DNA of 64,000 nucleotides from Notospermus geniculatus (GCA_002633025.1 NMRB01000238.1:143165-207164); one strand, 5' to 3'; shown: positions 31,590 to 44,068, counted from the stretch's first letter. Notes: generated by a model not told the origin, from the letters alone. Numbers and translations are program-made.

Positions 31590-31992
31590 GACCCATCTAC
31601 AAAGCACAGAACGCCCTTCGACCTGCCCCAAAACACACGCCATCACCAACCTAACCGCCAATTTGTTCACCATGACCATTTCGATAGAAAAGCTTAACTT
31701 GTAGCTAAGGTTCATCCGAAAACTGAACTCGATTTTTTATCAAATCATTTCCTACGTTTTTTCTTGACTGAGATGTCAATCTTAATCATCTCCAGCGTTA
31801 TTCTAAATCAAATGGCGGCAGACTAAATGAAATGGAATCAATGTTCGACACGTTGATTGTAGCTTTGACATGAGAGGGGAAAACTGGTTTACATCAGCCA
31901 CAGATGACTTGAGCTCACTCAAGGAATCCATGCGGCATTTCCTTCCTACAGCAAATCTATGAAGAGTAGGTCTCTTCCCAGTGCTATTGTAT
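31590..31992. other. Intron sequence, nothing recognised
   Basis: No supported feature. Confidence 0.4.
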
Positions 31993-31994
31993 TA

Positions 31995-32172
31995 CAGTGG
32001 AACCTCTCTATTAAGGACACCTTTGGGACTGACAAATGCTGTCCTTAATTGAGAGGTGTCCTGATTATAGAGGTTGAAATGAATAGAAATGACCAGTTTG
32101 GGACTGAAAATCACTGTCCTGATTAGAGAGGTGTCCTCCTGGCAGAGGTGTCCGTTAAGGGAGGTTCCACTG
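31995..32172. mobile_element. Tc1/mariner-type MITE, TIR CAGTGGAACCTC
   Basis: TA-CAGTGGAACCTC at the left and GAGGTTCCACTG-TA at the right (with one inserted G). The interior repeats GAGAGGTGTCC and TTTGGGACTGA in direct and inverted orientation. 178 bp, TA duplication. Confidence 0.85.
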
Positions 32173-32192
32173 TATATTGTGTTAGTATCTTT

Positions 32193-32632
32193 CCATCAAG
32201 ACCGAAGCCATAGCATTATTGCCTCTGGTAAGTGTGGAAGACGTCATCTCAAGCTACTCAAGTTCCTCACTCAGATGGGGTCTTTTACTTGACCTTGCAA
32301 AGGAACAAGGTACAAGGCACCACGGCTTACTGTCCCATGCGATGGGCATAAAGAGCCAGGGATGATTAATCCCATATTGCCCAGGCTGGATTTGAACATG
32401 GCACCTGCCACTTGCTAAGCGGATGACGTGATAACCACTCGCAGGCACCGATCTGAGGAGGCACGTGCCCCCTTTTGGCCAACAAATCTGTAAAATCGAC
32501 CGTGAAATTCTAGAATTTGGAGGAAATCTTCAAAATTCACTGCAGATTTCAATGTTTAGTAGCACAGTGCGCAACCCTTTTCTCAAATCCTTGATCCCCC
32601 CCCCCCCCGACTTGGCTATCTTGGCTCCCCTT
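32193..32632 (-). mobile_element. SINE family S, copy 2, split by a GGGGCGGATCC MITE
   Basis: The body matches the other copies. The tRNA-like head is cut in its A box: the SINE stops at GATAACCACTC (32441) and resumes TTGGCTATCTTGGCTCC at about 32612, with the MITE at 32443-32607 between. Confidence 0.8.
32443..32607. mobile_element. MITE of the GGGGCGGATCC family, copy c
   Basis: Shares GCCAACAAATCTGTAAAATC and CACTGCAGATTTCAATGTTT with the other copies. Inserted in the A-box region of a SINE; contains a 14-C run. Confidence 0.8.
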
Positions 32633-32724
32633 CCCTGGAGTCATTTTACCACAGTGCCAGAGCTTTTTTTGTATGGCTTTGCTTGAACCCCAATGAGTCC
32701 TCCTGAAGTGGTGTCAGGGCGTCA

Positions 32725-33868
<1,144 letters not shown>

Positions 33869-34040
33869 GACTAGTAGCGGCGAGCGGCGAGCGGCGAGCG
33901 GCATAGGCGCACGGACGGCCGGTATTTTCAAGTCCCCCTCCGAGGGCTCCGGGGGACAATATGAGGAAACCTTAAGGTTGGTCATTATTTTTCTCTCAGT
34001 TCTAGACTCAGAGTGTTGCCAGCCTGAAATCAAATGAAAT

Positions 34041-34120
34041 TGTCGCAGACCGCACCGGGAATCGAACCCGTATCTCCCACATACAAGACAGGTGTTCATC
34101 CATCAATCCAAAAGTCCGGA
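34041..34120 (-). repeat. tRNA-like sequence, decayed (copy 1)
   Basis: On the minus strand: a B box ACGGGTTCGATTCCCGG forming a good T-arm, an anticodon-arm-like CCTGTCTTGTATGTGGG and a degenerate A box TTGGATTGATGG. The acceptor stem does not pair. Either a tRNA pseudogene or the head of a SINE; a second copy is 283 bp to the right. Confidence 0.6.
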
Positions 34121-34323
34121 CGTTAGGCTTGAGGGCCTAACACCTCCTAGGCCTAAGTCTGCCACATTCTTCCCCATCTTATCCTTGAGATCTTTAACCT
34201 GTTATTACTTATGGTAGCTATCACATCTGATCAGACTCCCTCTGTTCAGAGTGATCCATGCATTAAGGCAAGACAGTCAAAGCCAAGATGAGAAAGGAAA
34301 GCAATTTCGCCGACAATGCCAAA

Positions 34324-34403
34324 TGTCGCAGACAGCACCGGGAATCAAACCGGGATCTACCGCGTGCAAAGCAGGCGTTCTTCCATCAAGCCAAAAGTCC
34401 GGA
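34324..34403 (-). repeat. tRNA-like sequence, decayed (copy 2)
   Basis: Same layout as 34041-34120. The anticodon loop reads CTTTGCA, as in tRNA-Ala(TGC), and the T-arm is ATCCCGGTTTGATTCCCGG. Ends in GTCTGCGACA as the first copy does, so both derive from one mobile or duplicated unit. Confidence 0.6.
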
Positions 34404-34408
34404 GGTGT

Positions 34409-34563
34409 TAAGGCCTGAACCCACTGTCACGTTTTTCCGCTGCGGTTTCATCACTGCCCGACAAATTCTTTGTTATTTTCTCGGTCAGCTGCCTTTTAAC
34501 AAAGCATTTTCTGCCGGTGCGTTTTCCTGCTGTGCGAAAATGCGTCAGTGGGTTCGGGCCTTT
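34409..34563. mobile_element. Foldback MITE, TIR AAGGCCTGAACCCACTG
   Basis: AAGGCCTGAACCCACTGTCA at the left against CAGTGGGTTCGGGCCTT at the right, with TTTTTCCGC/GCGAAAA inside. Directly follows the second tRNA-like copy. Confidence 0.75.
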
Positions 34564-35361
34564 AGGCTGCCTCCTGAATCTGCCACAAAATTCTTGGCGG
34601 TGTCTTGCCATCCACACAAAAGCTTAAAAACATTCAATGGCACCGTGTAAACCAACAACACCAATGAAATGGCACTAACATGTAAAATGATTGCGTACCT
34701 CGACTACCCCTCCATCACACCAGCTACTATCTGACAGTGGGAAATGAGAGATGGTATCAAACGAACCCAGTAACCTTCCCTTCACTTTGTGAAAAGGATA
34801 AACAGATATGTGTCAAAGCGTATGATTTTCATTAAAGCCACGTGACAGCTAACACCTGACAAATTTCGGATGGAGGCAACGATGAGGTGCCTGAATACAC
34901 AAATTTCTCGTCACAGCAAGATCAACGAAGCAACACTAGCGGCCGTAGCCTGCATGAACAGATTCCGCTAACATCGAAGACGAGGATTCTGAGCCCCTAT
35001 GAAAAACCCACGAGACGCTTCATTGATATCGATCCAATTTCAAGAAGATCACTCACCATGATTCAATTTAGTAAACCCATTCGACTGTAGTATCAGCAGT
35101 ATACTTCGTCACAAGCTTCGAAAATATAATAATGCTATCTGACACAGGTCAATCAGTTGGTGATATATCCCACAAACCGCCAAGCACTGGTTTATTTACG
35201 AATGCATCATTACCCCAGAAGCAATCACTTACCATTTTCTCAGAAACATGAAAGCCAAATTTTCCCCCTTAGTTAGTGGATCAAGATAGCCATGTGTACT
35301 ACAATTGAATATTAGTAGTGGTAAATTTGCCACTACTAATCCAAAGGATTGCTCATGGCGC
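34564..35361. other. No gene recognised
   Basis: Minus-strand donor-like sites occur at 35053 (ATG|GTGAGT) and 35232 (ATG|GTAAGT). The second follows a short open frame that would fit the phase of the PPP1R16-type exon at 32974, but the peptide has no ankyrin features, so no exon is called. Confidence 0.35.
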
Positions 35362-35958
35362 TTAAGCCAGCAGCAAACCAGGCAATATCGCAAGCGATCT
35401 GCTCATTGGCGAACGAAATTGTATAGGCTGACACCAGGTGTGTGCTGGAAAGCGATGTGTGGAATTTTCTAGTCAGCGATGGTCACCAATGAGGAACTGG
35501 CGGAACTAATCCGTGACGTGGCGCTGAACCTTCACCCTATTTCTGGCCCTAATGCCTGAAGTAGTCCATTGAATTTCGAATTTTACATGTTCATCATCAA
35601 GTAAAGGACTGACTCAATGTATCTGAATGTTTTCAAATGAAAATTCAAGCGGGAACATGTTGAATTTCATCGATAAAATTGACTATTTTAGCGTAAACAA
35701 CAGACTAAAGAACAACGTCATTGATTCTGAATGACGCATCGCACATAACGTCACGAGCGATGCTTGACGTCAATGACGTATTCAACGTCGCAACGCATGT
35801 TAAAACTGAGTTGTTCCCCAGCGCCTCCTTTGGCACGCCGGTTTCCCATTATCAATGCAAAGAATACCAGAACCGATATCCCCTATTCTGCGGTGGCTGG
35901 CGAGAAGATCACTGGCGATTAGATTGCTTGCAATATCGCCTGGTGTGCTGCTGGCTTT
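35362..35958. mobile_element. FB-A foldback interrupted by a GACGT-rich element
   Basis: Ends TTAAGCCAGCAGCAAACCAG and CCTGGTGTGCTGCTGGCTTT. About 380 bp (35487-35863), starting CAATGAGGAACTGGCGGAAC and rich in GACGT words, replaces the usual centre and is related to 23433-23813. Confidence 0.75.
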
Positions 35959-36507
35959 ACGCTAGAGAGAATTTCACGCAATCATTCACAACTTCACCGT
36001 TACCAATCCAACGGTATCTGACCCAGCAGCTGACATACCAACCCTACAGCCATTTATTCATACTTATCAGCAGTGAAATGTCTGCAGGGTACAATCAGCT
36101 CTCTGTTCCCAGTGACCAATGTTCACGATAATGGAACAGTCTCTCCCCGTGGAATTGGCCACAGATGAAAGCTCAAGACAGGGATGCTTCTAAAACAACA
36201 TTTTCAGGTCTCTCCCTCGCAAATGATGACAATGAAAACAGTCTTTTGGACAAGATTTAAGTGGTTTTTAGATGATGGAATAAAATGCAATCAAAGAGGT
36301 AATAGCTCGGCCAAGAAGAAATCACTGAAACAAGAAACAGCTGCATCTGTTGCCTGAAAACAGACGTACATGTAGAAGTTTGCTGGACTCAAATTGATCG
36401 GTTAAAGAGATCTGTGATTGGTTCAACAAGATGTTTCTGAAGCAATAACCAGTCAGGTCAAATTACCACAGACTGCTCTTTTTTTATTCATTTTCAATGA
36501 AACCGAG

Positions 36508-37140
36508 AGAAAGACTGGACCTTCTATAGACTGGACCTACTAGCAGTGTTTGATCCTTTCTGACATGGCTCCGAAGACCTACGCTTCAGAGATGGTCATT
36601 CTCCCAGTGTTTGACCTAGCTCCACGAATCTGCACCTCAGAGACTGTCTGGTCCTCCTATACTCGAGTTCGTTTCTTTCTGATACGGCTCCAGACACCTA
36701 CAGATAGACTCGTCCTTCTATTAATTTTGATCCTTTCTCACATGGCTTCAGAGACCTACACTTGAGAGACTGGACTGGTCTTTCTACCAGAGTTCGATCT
36801 CTTTTGACAAGGCTCCAGAGAACTACACATCAGAGACTGGGCCTTGTACCAGAGTGTGATCCTTTCTTGCATGGCTCCAGACACCTACAGATAGAGTGGT
36901 CCTTCTACCTGAGTTTGGTGTTTTCTCACATGGCTCCAGACACCTACAAATAGACTGGTCCTTCTACTAGGGTTTGGCCCGTTCGCACATGGCTCCAGAT
37001 ACCTACACCTCAGAGGCATGGTCCTCGTGCCAGTATTTGGTCCATTCTCAAATGGCTTGAGAGAACTTCACTTCAGAGGCTGGTCCTTCCACCAGTTTGA
37101 CTCTGTTTCACATGGCTCCACAGACCTACAGAGACATGCC
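36508..37140. repeat. Minisatellite, 60-66-bp units, about ten copies
   Basis: Units carry TGGTCCTTCTACCAG, GTTTGATCCTTTCTCACATG and GGCTCCAGACACCTACA, with frequent substitutions and small indels. No continuous frame runs through it. Confidence 0.85.
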
Positions 37141-37186
37141 CTTCTACCATTGTTTGAATCTATCTCGCATGCCTAATGAAACCCAT

Positions 37187-38920
37187 TGTAAAGAGCAGTT
37201 CGCAGAGTCCAATTTCCCTTCAAATCTCCGAAGAGCCATTATGACAACCCTGAAGAAAATTGAGATTAGAATTGATAAGACCCTCAAGAATATAAATTAG
37301 GCTAAACGATGTGCTGTGTAGGGTTAATCACAAAACCATGATCCGAAGTAATTGACAATCCACTAGATATGAAGACATTTGCTTACACTGGCAATCAGGT
37401 GGGCACACAGGATATCCTACAAGGCATCATTAGAGGTAGTTCATTACAACTGTAGCTGGAGGCAAGACACATCAACAACTGAACGTCAGGTATGTCAGGA
37501 TCATTCCAACAGTTGGCAAGGACGAGGAAAAAGACAAGGACCCTTGAGTTGATTACCAAAAGGTTTACAATCAGCTGTAGTAGGTGCTACATGGAATCAC
37601 TTGGTTTTTCACAGCGAATAACAACTTGAGTTGCGGCGAACAAGTCAACGATGTGGAAGTCTGATACGTGATGATCCTGCTGATAGTTGGCATAGAAGTT
37701 GTAGAAGTCAGGTCGAGGCATTCGGTCATTCCGTTCCTCCCAGAAGCTGCACTGTTACCTCCAGGTTTGTTCCAATCTCGAATTCGCAGATTGGTGCACT
37801 TCCGCCGAAATCTCAACCAGAACCTTGATCTGAAACCAGGTGACGTGACGCCATCCAGGATTCAGCTATGGTCGACTCTGATGCGATGTCTTCGAAGTCA
37901 TTGTCCGTGTCACGTTGTTAGTTTCAGACTGAGGTTATGGTTGAGATTTCAGCAGAAGTGCGCAGATCTTTGTCCTTTATGTCAGTTTGAGAACGGTGTA
38001 TATCACATGGACTGGTGGCAAATAAAGCCAGCAACACACCCAGCGATATCACAAGTGATCTACATGTAATCGCCACCGATCTCGCCAGCCACCGCACACG
38101 AGGTAATATTGGTCTTGGTATTGTCTGATAAGCGGTTAGCATTGCTGGCGGCGAGCACCACTGGCGAGAAGATTCCACGCATCGCTGTCCAGCGCACACT
38201 TGGCATCAACAGCCGCTTTTGCTCAGTGGCGAGCAGATCGCTTGCGATATCACCTGGTGTGCTGCTGGCTTAAACAAGCTTGTGCATTCTGCATTCCAAT
38301 TTTCCGTTGAATGAGCCAGATGATCATAAAACAAAAACACAGAAACGAATGGTAATATGGGAATAGCTCTCATGAGAAATCTTGATTATTTGTCATAAAA
38401 TAAATCATGTTGTGATTTAAGAGTCTCACAGGATTTACTGGATATAAAATTCAGTTCTCGCGTGACCTCTATGCCATTTGTAAGAGGAAAGAAATTGTTT
38501 CCGTTTTTCTTGTTACTTGCAAGTGGCATCCGTCCCAAAATGAGGGCTTCCTTTTTGGCTTTCTTGATGTGATGATACCATCCAACTGTTGCTCACTGCT
38601 GCTGGTTGCAATCTTTTTATTCCATTTACACCGTGATAAGAAAATCTAATGGATCACTTATGGTTTCCAACGAGTGGGAGTTGGAACCACTATCACCATA
38701 GCAAAAACAAGGAAAAGCAGGCAGTTGTTCAGAGAGCCAGAAATAGCCATCCGAGAACAAAATGTAACTCTCTCAAGGGATCAAGACAGCCTCCTAATCA
38801 CTAATTGCTTTGAGCCTTTATTGTCTTGACCACTTTTGTCTATTTCTTTCATCCTGACAAGGTCATTGGTGATTGACTCTACAGTAATAGGAAGATTAAT
38901 TAAGACCTTCTTTTCATAAG
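37187..38920. repeat. 1.7-kb tandem duplication, first copy
   Basis: Runs from TGTAAAGAGCAGTTCGCAGA to CCTTCTTTTCATAAG and is repeated almost base for base at 38923-40632. Differences are scattered substitutions and a few indels (for example a 25-bp stretch near 37710 missing in copy 2). Includes an FB-A foldback. No gene recognised within. Confidence 0.95.
38024..38274. mobile_element. FB-A foldback, uninterrupted copy (first duplicate)
   Basis: Left end AAGCCAGCAACACACCCAG and right end TATCACCTGGTGTGCTGCTG are complementary. The centre has GATCTCGCCAGCCACCGCAC and GGCGAGCACCACTGGCGAG. One of two reference copies for reading the interrupted ones. Confidence 0.85.
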
Positions 38921-38922
38921 AN

Positions 38923-40632
38923 TGTAAAGAGCAGTTCGCAGAGTCCAATTTCCCTTCAAATCTCTGAAGAGCCATTATGACAACCCTGAAGAAAATTGAG
39001 ATTAGAATTGATAAGACCCTCAAGAATATAAATTAGGCTAAATGATGTGCTGTGTAGGGTTAATCACAAAACCACGATCCGAAGTAATTGACAATCCACT
39101 AGATATGAAGACATTTGCTTACACTGGCAATCAGGTGGGCACACAGGATATCCTACAAGGCATCATTAGAGGTAGTTCATTACAACTGTAGCTGGAGGCA
39201 AGACACATCAACAACTGAACGTCAGGTATGTCAGGATCATTCAGACAGTTGGCAAGGACGAGGAAAAAGAGAAGGACCCTTGAGTTGATTACCAAAAGGT
39301 TTACAATCAGCTGTAGTAGGTGCTACATGAAATCACTTGGTTTTTCACCGCAAATAACAACTTGAGTTGCGGCAAACCAGTCAACGATGTGGAAGTCTGA
39401 TACGTGATGATCCTGCTGATAGTTGGCGTGGAAGTTGTAGAAATCGGTTCCTCCCAGAAGCGCCACTCTTGCCTCCAGGTTTGTTCCAACAGACGATTCT
39501 CAAATTCGCAGACTGGCACACTTCCGCCAAAATCTCAACCAGAACCTTGATCTGAAACCAGGTGACGTGACGCCATTCACGATTCAGCTATGGTCGACTC
39601 TGATGCAATGTCTTCGAAGTCATTGTCTGTGTCACATTGTTAGTTTCAGACTGAGGTTATGGTTGAGATTTCAGCAGAAGTGCACAGATCTTTGTCGTTT
39701 ATGTCAGTTTGAGAACGGTATATCACATGGACTGGTGGCAAATAAAGCCAGCAAGACACCCGGCGATATCGCAAGTGATCTAATCACCACCGATCTCACC
39801 GGCCACTGGACACTAGGCGATATTGGTCTTGGTATTGTCTGATAAACGGTGAGCATCGCTGGCGGCGAGCACCACTGGCGAGAAGATTCCACGCATCGCT
39901 GTCCAGCGCACACTTGGCATCAACAGCCGATTTTGCTCAGTGGCGAGCAGATCGCTTGTGATATCACCTGGTGTGCTGATGGCTTGAACAATGTGCATTC
40001 CACATTCCAATTTTCCGTTGAATGAGCCAGATGATCATAAAACAAAAACACAGAAACGAATGGTAATATGGGAATAGCTCTCATGAGAAATCTTGATTAT
40101 TTGTCATAAAATAAATCATGTTGTGATTTAAGAGTCTCACAGGATTTACTGGATATAAAATTCAGTTCTCGCGTGACCTCTATGCCATTTGTAAGAGGAA
40201 AGAAGTTGCTTCCGTTTTTCCTGTTACTTGCAAGTGGCATCCGTCCCAAAATGAGGGCTTCCTTTTTGGCTTTCTTGATGTGATGATACCATCCAACTGT
40301 TGCTCACTGCTGCTGGTTGGCAATCTTTTTATTCCATTTACACCGTGATAAGAAAATCTAATGGATCACTTATGGTTTCCAACGAGTGGGAGTTGGAACC
40401 ACTATCACCATAGCAAAAACAAGGAAAAGCAGGCAGTTGTTCAGAGAGCCAGAAATAGCCATCCGAGAACAATATGTAACTCTCTCAAGGGATGAAGACA
40501 GCCTCCTGATCACTAATTGCTTTGAGCCTTTATTGTCTTGACCACTTTTGTCTATTTCTTTCATCCTGACAAGGTCATTGGTGATTGACTCTACAGTAAT
40601 AGGAAGATTAATTAAGACCTTCTTTTCATAAG
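38923..40632. repeat. 1.7-kb tandem duplication, second copy
   Basis: Starts one base after an undetermined N (38922) with the same TGTAAAGAGCAGTTCGCAGA and ends with the same CTTTTCATAAG, after which unique sequence follows. The N exactly at the junction, and substitution-plus-indel differences like those between alleles, raise the possibility that the two copies are haplotypes placed in series by the assembler. Confidence 0.95.
39744..39985. mobile_element. FB-A foldback, uninterrupted copy (second duplicate)
   Basis: Same as 38024-38274 within the second duplicate, with a few substitutions and a 9-bp shorter left arm. Confidence 0.85.
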
Positions 40633-40691
40633 ACACCAATAATTAAGCCTTCCTTTCCAGAATGTGCAATTCATCAGCTACAGACCAGAAA

Positions 40692-40830
40692 CCAGGGCCG
40701 TATTTAGCTTTTTGGTCAGGGGAGGGGGGCAGAAGACCTTTTTCGCTGTTCTTTTGCTGAAACCCGCATGAAAATCACGTTTTTGGGTTGGCTTGCACCC
40801 CCCCCCCTCCCCCGCTTAATACGACCCTGG
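40692..40830. mobile_element. MITE, TIR CCAGGGCCGTATTTAG
   Basis: CCAGGGCCGTATTTAGC at the left against GCTTAATACGACCCTGG at the right. G-rich and C-rich tracts face each other inside. 139 bp. Confidence 0.8.
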
Positions 40831-40930
40831 AATCTGTGTAGTTTCTGAGGACAGTAAAGAATGTGAACAGAGACTGGTTAGCAGTTTGGGCCACTGACAG
40901 CTGTCATTTGCAGTTGTATTTGATTTTTCT

Positions 40931-41178
40931 CTCAGGGCCGAAGCCGTAGCATTATTGGCCCTGGTAATATGGAAGAGGTGATCTCAATCTACTCACGTTC
41001 CTCACTTGGATGGGGTGTTTTACTTGCCCTTGCAAAGGCACAAGGTACAAGGTACCACTACTTACTGTCCCATGTGACAAACTGAAGAGCCAGTGATGAC
41101 TTTAATCCCATTTGGCCCGGGATTTGAACCCGGGACATGCGGCTTGCTAAAGGGATGTGATAACCTAGGTTATCAAGG
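40931..41178 (-). mobile_element. SINE family S, copy 3
   Basis: GGGCCGAAGCCGTAGCATTA at the tail end, the shared body, and a B box CCCGGGTTCAAATCCCGGGC on the minus strand. The A-box end is degenerate. Confidence 0.8.
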
Positions 41179-41805
41179 TATCATCATCTGTTCATCAATT
41201 AGATTATCTGTCAAGATTGATGAAGGACAAGAAGAGTTGTTGAAAACAGACAGATGCTCACTATTCAGTTTACATTTCACACTTCAAGGCAAGAAATCTC
41301 TGAAGCAATTTGTTGCCTCTAATTTCGACCATCAGGGCTTTCGATTGTCACCTCTGGACCATCCAAACTGTAATTACTAACATCAAGGATGCTTTACCCC
41401 GAATAGCAGCATCATATATCAACCAGACTAGCAATTCGTGACTTGTACAGTTTCAACTTGCATCCTGAGAGGTGTTATTTGATCATCACCACGATTACCG
41501 CCAGCCTTGAGGAGCTGTTCTGACCATTTTCTGCACACTGCCATTAGCCTAGGAGACTAACTGTCTGGCAAAGCTAAGACCATCACAGGAGACTAAAGGG
41601 ATTGCTTAGTGAGTAATTGCAGTCGATATCACTCTGTATCAGCTGTGTTCTTTGCTCTTCAGCATCTTTTACATGATTACAATACAAAAAGTCTATTTAT
41701 CATGGTCAAAAGATTGAACTTTTTGCAACTTAAGCCAGCAGCACATCAGGCGATATCGCAAGTGATCTTTTTGCCACCGATCTTCTCACAAGCCAGTGAA
41801 GACTA

Positions 41806-41956
41806 ATGCCCTCTGTCAAGATCAAATTTTTCACCCATTTTTTGGGAAATTCAGATTTCGGGCCTATTGGGGTTTCAATGTATAAACCCGCATGTAGGCC
41901 TTTATTGAGCATTCAGAAAATTGGATGAAAAATTTGATCGTGTACAGCGGGCATAA
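41806..41956. mobile_element. MITE within FB-A, TIR ATCAAATTTTTCA
   Basis: AATGCCCTCTGTCAAGATCA with ATTTTTCACCCA at the left, against TGGATGAAAAATTTGATCGT and ACAGCGGGCATAA at the right. Imperfect inverted repeat of about 35 bp. Confidence 0.65.
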
Positions 41957-42013
41957 GCGTTATCAGTTTTGCTACTATTGATTGATACTGGGCGAGCATT
42001 GCTAGTCATGCTA

Positions 42014-42301
42014 CAGTACAGGTCACAATTGACATCCCTATGGCTTCGCGTAAGTTACTCATAAGTTACGAGTAACTTACGCATAACTCACGGCTTTGGT
42101 GTCACGTAACTCACCGCGTAACTCCCCAAAATCGCGTAACTCGCCTCGTAGCTCACTGTGTAACTCACCGCGTAACTAGCGAAATTCGCGTAACTCATCT
42201 CGTAAGTTACGCGTAACATAGCTCGTGAGTTGTTGCGTAAGTTACGAGTGACTTACGCATAACTTACGCGAATTTAGGGATGTCAATTGTGACCTGTACT
42301 G
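42014..42301. mobile_element. TA-inserting foldback rich in GTAAGTTACG words
   Basis: TA-CAGTACAGGTCACAATTGAC at the left and its complement ending GACCTGTACTG-TA at the right. Between the ends lie many overlapping copies of CGTAAGTTACG and CGCGTAACTC, so nearly the whole element is self-complementary at short range. A second copy is at 61307-61508. Confidence 0.88.
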
Positions 42302-42414
42302 TAGTGAGAAGATTCCACACATCACTGTCCAGCGCACACTTTGGCATCAATAGCCGATTTTGCTCGCTGGCGATCAGATCACTTGCGATATCGCCTGATG
42401 TGCAGCTAGCTTTA

Positions 42415-42986
42415 CTCTGACAATTTCCACGTGAGCACTCATGAGAACTTTATGACAAATCAAACCTTAAGGCAAAAGAAAACTATTCAATGTATCATCG
42501 ATCACACACAGACTTTCAAAGTGTACCTTAAGTGTTGACTTGTGTCAATTTTGCCATTGCTAGCGCCTTCAGCAACGTTCTGAACCAGTCGCCTGCCTTC
42601 TGGCCAACAGAGCAATCTAGGAATGACTTTAGCTCCAGGCTTTCTCATTTCACATTGTTACCAATGAGATGCTCATATCTGACATCTCTCGTATACTTCA
42701 TTGGATTGTTGTGACCATTACTGACAAAGTGTACAGGAATAACCAACGGCAATAGAGCTAATTTTAGGTAGCCTATACTCAGATGATTTCTGAAAATGAT
42801 CGGCATAACTCTGTTGCTGTGACTGGTTGTGTGCCCCTCCATATTTGTGAGGCAGCATAGGAAAATCCACCGGATGTCGCTGAATGATCAACAAGGGCTG
42901 TCAGATTACCTCTGCATTGATCTGCTACTGTTTATCTGTTACAACATTCACTTCAGCCATTGAAATGTGCGGGTTCACCAAGGCTA
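42415..42986. other. No gene recognised
   Basis: No supported feature between the foldback and the TTAA-flanked MITE. Confidence 0.35.
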
Positions 42987-42990
42987 TTAA

Positions 42991-43195
42991 CTCTTTCAGC
43001 CCTATGGACGGATATATCCGTTTGCCAAAATCATTCTCAAATCCTATGGACGAGTATATCCGTCCACCCCAAACCCAATTTTCCACAACATAAGATTGGC
43101 AAAGTAGTTTTTTAAAATCTTAAAGTTTTTTTTCTTCCAAAAAATCGCCTAGGATCTGGCAGCCGCGGCGGAAAAATCGCCTAGAGCTGAAAGAG
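42991..43195. mobile_element. piggyBac-like MITE with TTAA on both sides
   Basis: TTAA-CTCTTTCAGC at the left and GCTGAAAGAG-TTAA at the right, perfectly inverted. The interior has the direct repeat CCTATGGACGGATATATCCG (twice, one copy altered) and two AAAATCGCCTAG words. 205 bp. Confidence 0.85.
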
Positions 43196-43199
43196 TTAA

Positions 43200-44065
43200 C
43201 ACTTTCCTCAAATGTGACATCCGACGGGTTTTCCTGTGCAGCCCCACATTTGGTATAAAGGCCAGGAGTTGCAACAAACATCAACCAGTTTGGAGCATTT
43301 TTCTTCTTGTGCAATACCAGAGCATGATCATATTGAAGTACTTTTCAAATCATGTTATATTCATTTCCACATTTTGTCTACCGTTCGTTTGTAATACATG
43401 TAGTGGAAACTAATTATGGAGTAGCATCAAGAAAATGCAGTAACATTATTAAGGAAGTGTCATTAGAATGCCAATGAAATGATAAAACTTTGTCCCATTT
43501 TGCACAATTACAACTGGGGAATCCATAGTAAGCTGACTAGATGTAATGACAAGAACACATTTACCGGTAATGTTGAAAAAGATTTTAAAAAAGATTAGAC
43601 GATAGCAACATGAGGCGAATCACGTCATATCAAAAATAGATCTTATCTATTTTTGGTCATATACCATATGCATTGCTGTGGAAACGTGGCGCTGAGACAA
43701 AAATTTGTGACACAGAGAGAGTACCTTTGGTAGGTCTCAAAGATTTGTGGCTTCCCAAAATAGTCATCTCCACATCAGACGGTTAACCGAGATTACATTG
43801 GTAGGTCTCAATGGTGTGTGGCTATGAATATATCGTAGACCGACACAGCGCTCTTCTGAGATATCGGCAAATTGCTTTTGAAATTTACTAGCCAATGGGA
43901 ATTAATAATCTAGTTGGAAATTTATCAATGAAGACGAGCTATTTTCAATAAATCACTGAGTGACTGAGGCTATTCTATGAGAATTTGCAACGACAGGTAC
44001 ATTTCTCATCTCAAAATTTCTCCAACTGTGTCCTCTTGACAGCTCCCCATTTCGATTTCATGATC
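43200..44065. other. No gene recognised
   Basis: GGTAGGTCTCAA occurs twice about 70 bp apart near 43730 and 43800. No exon supported. Confidence 0.4.
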
Positions 44066-44068
44066 TAA

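Larger units (their letters stand above)
41730..42414. mobile_element. FB-A foldback carrying two other MITEs
   Basis: Ends TTAAGCCAGCAGCACATCAG and CCTGATGTGCAGCTAGCTTT. Elements at 41806-41956 and 42014-42301 have inserted at different points; what remains aligns with 39744-39985. Confidence 0.8.

Noticed and set aside
34324-34403. Functional tRNA-Ala
   Set aside because: The acceptor stem does not pair and the A box is degenerate; a similar decayed copy lies nearby.
35053-35270. Minus-strand first exons for the PPP1R16-type gene ending at strong donors
   Set aside because: The peptides show no ankyrin or PP1-docking sequence, and only one fits the phase.
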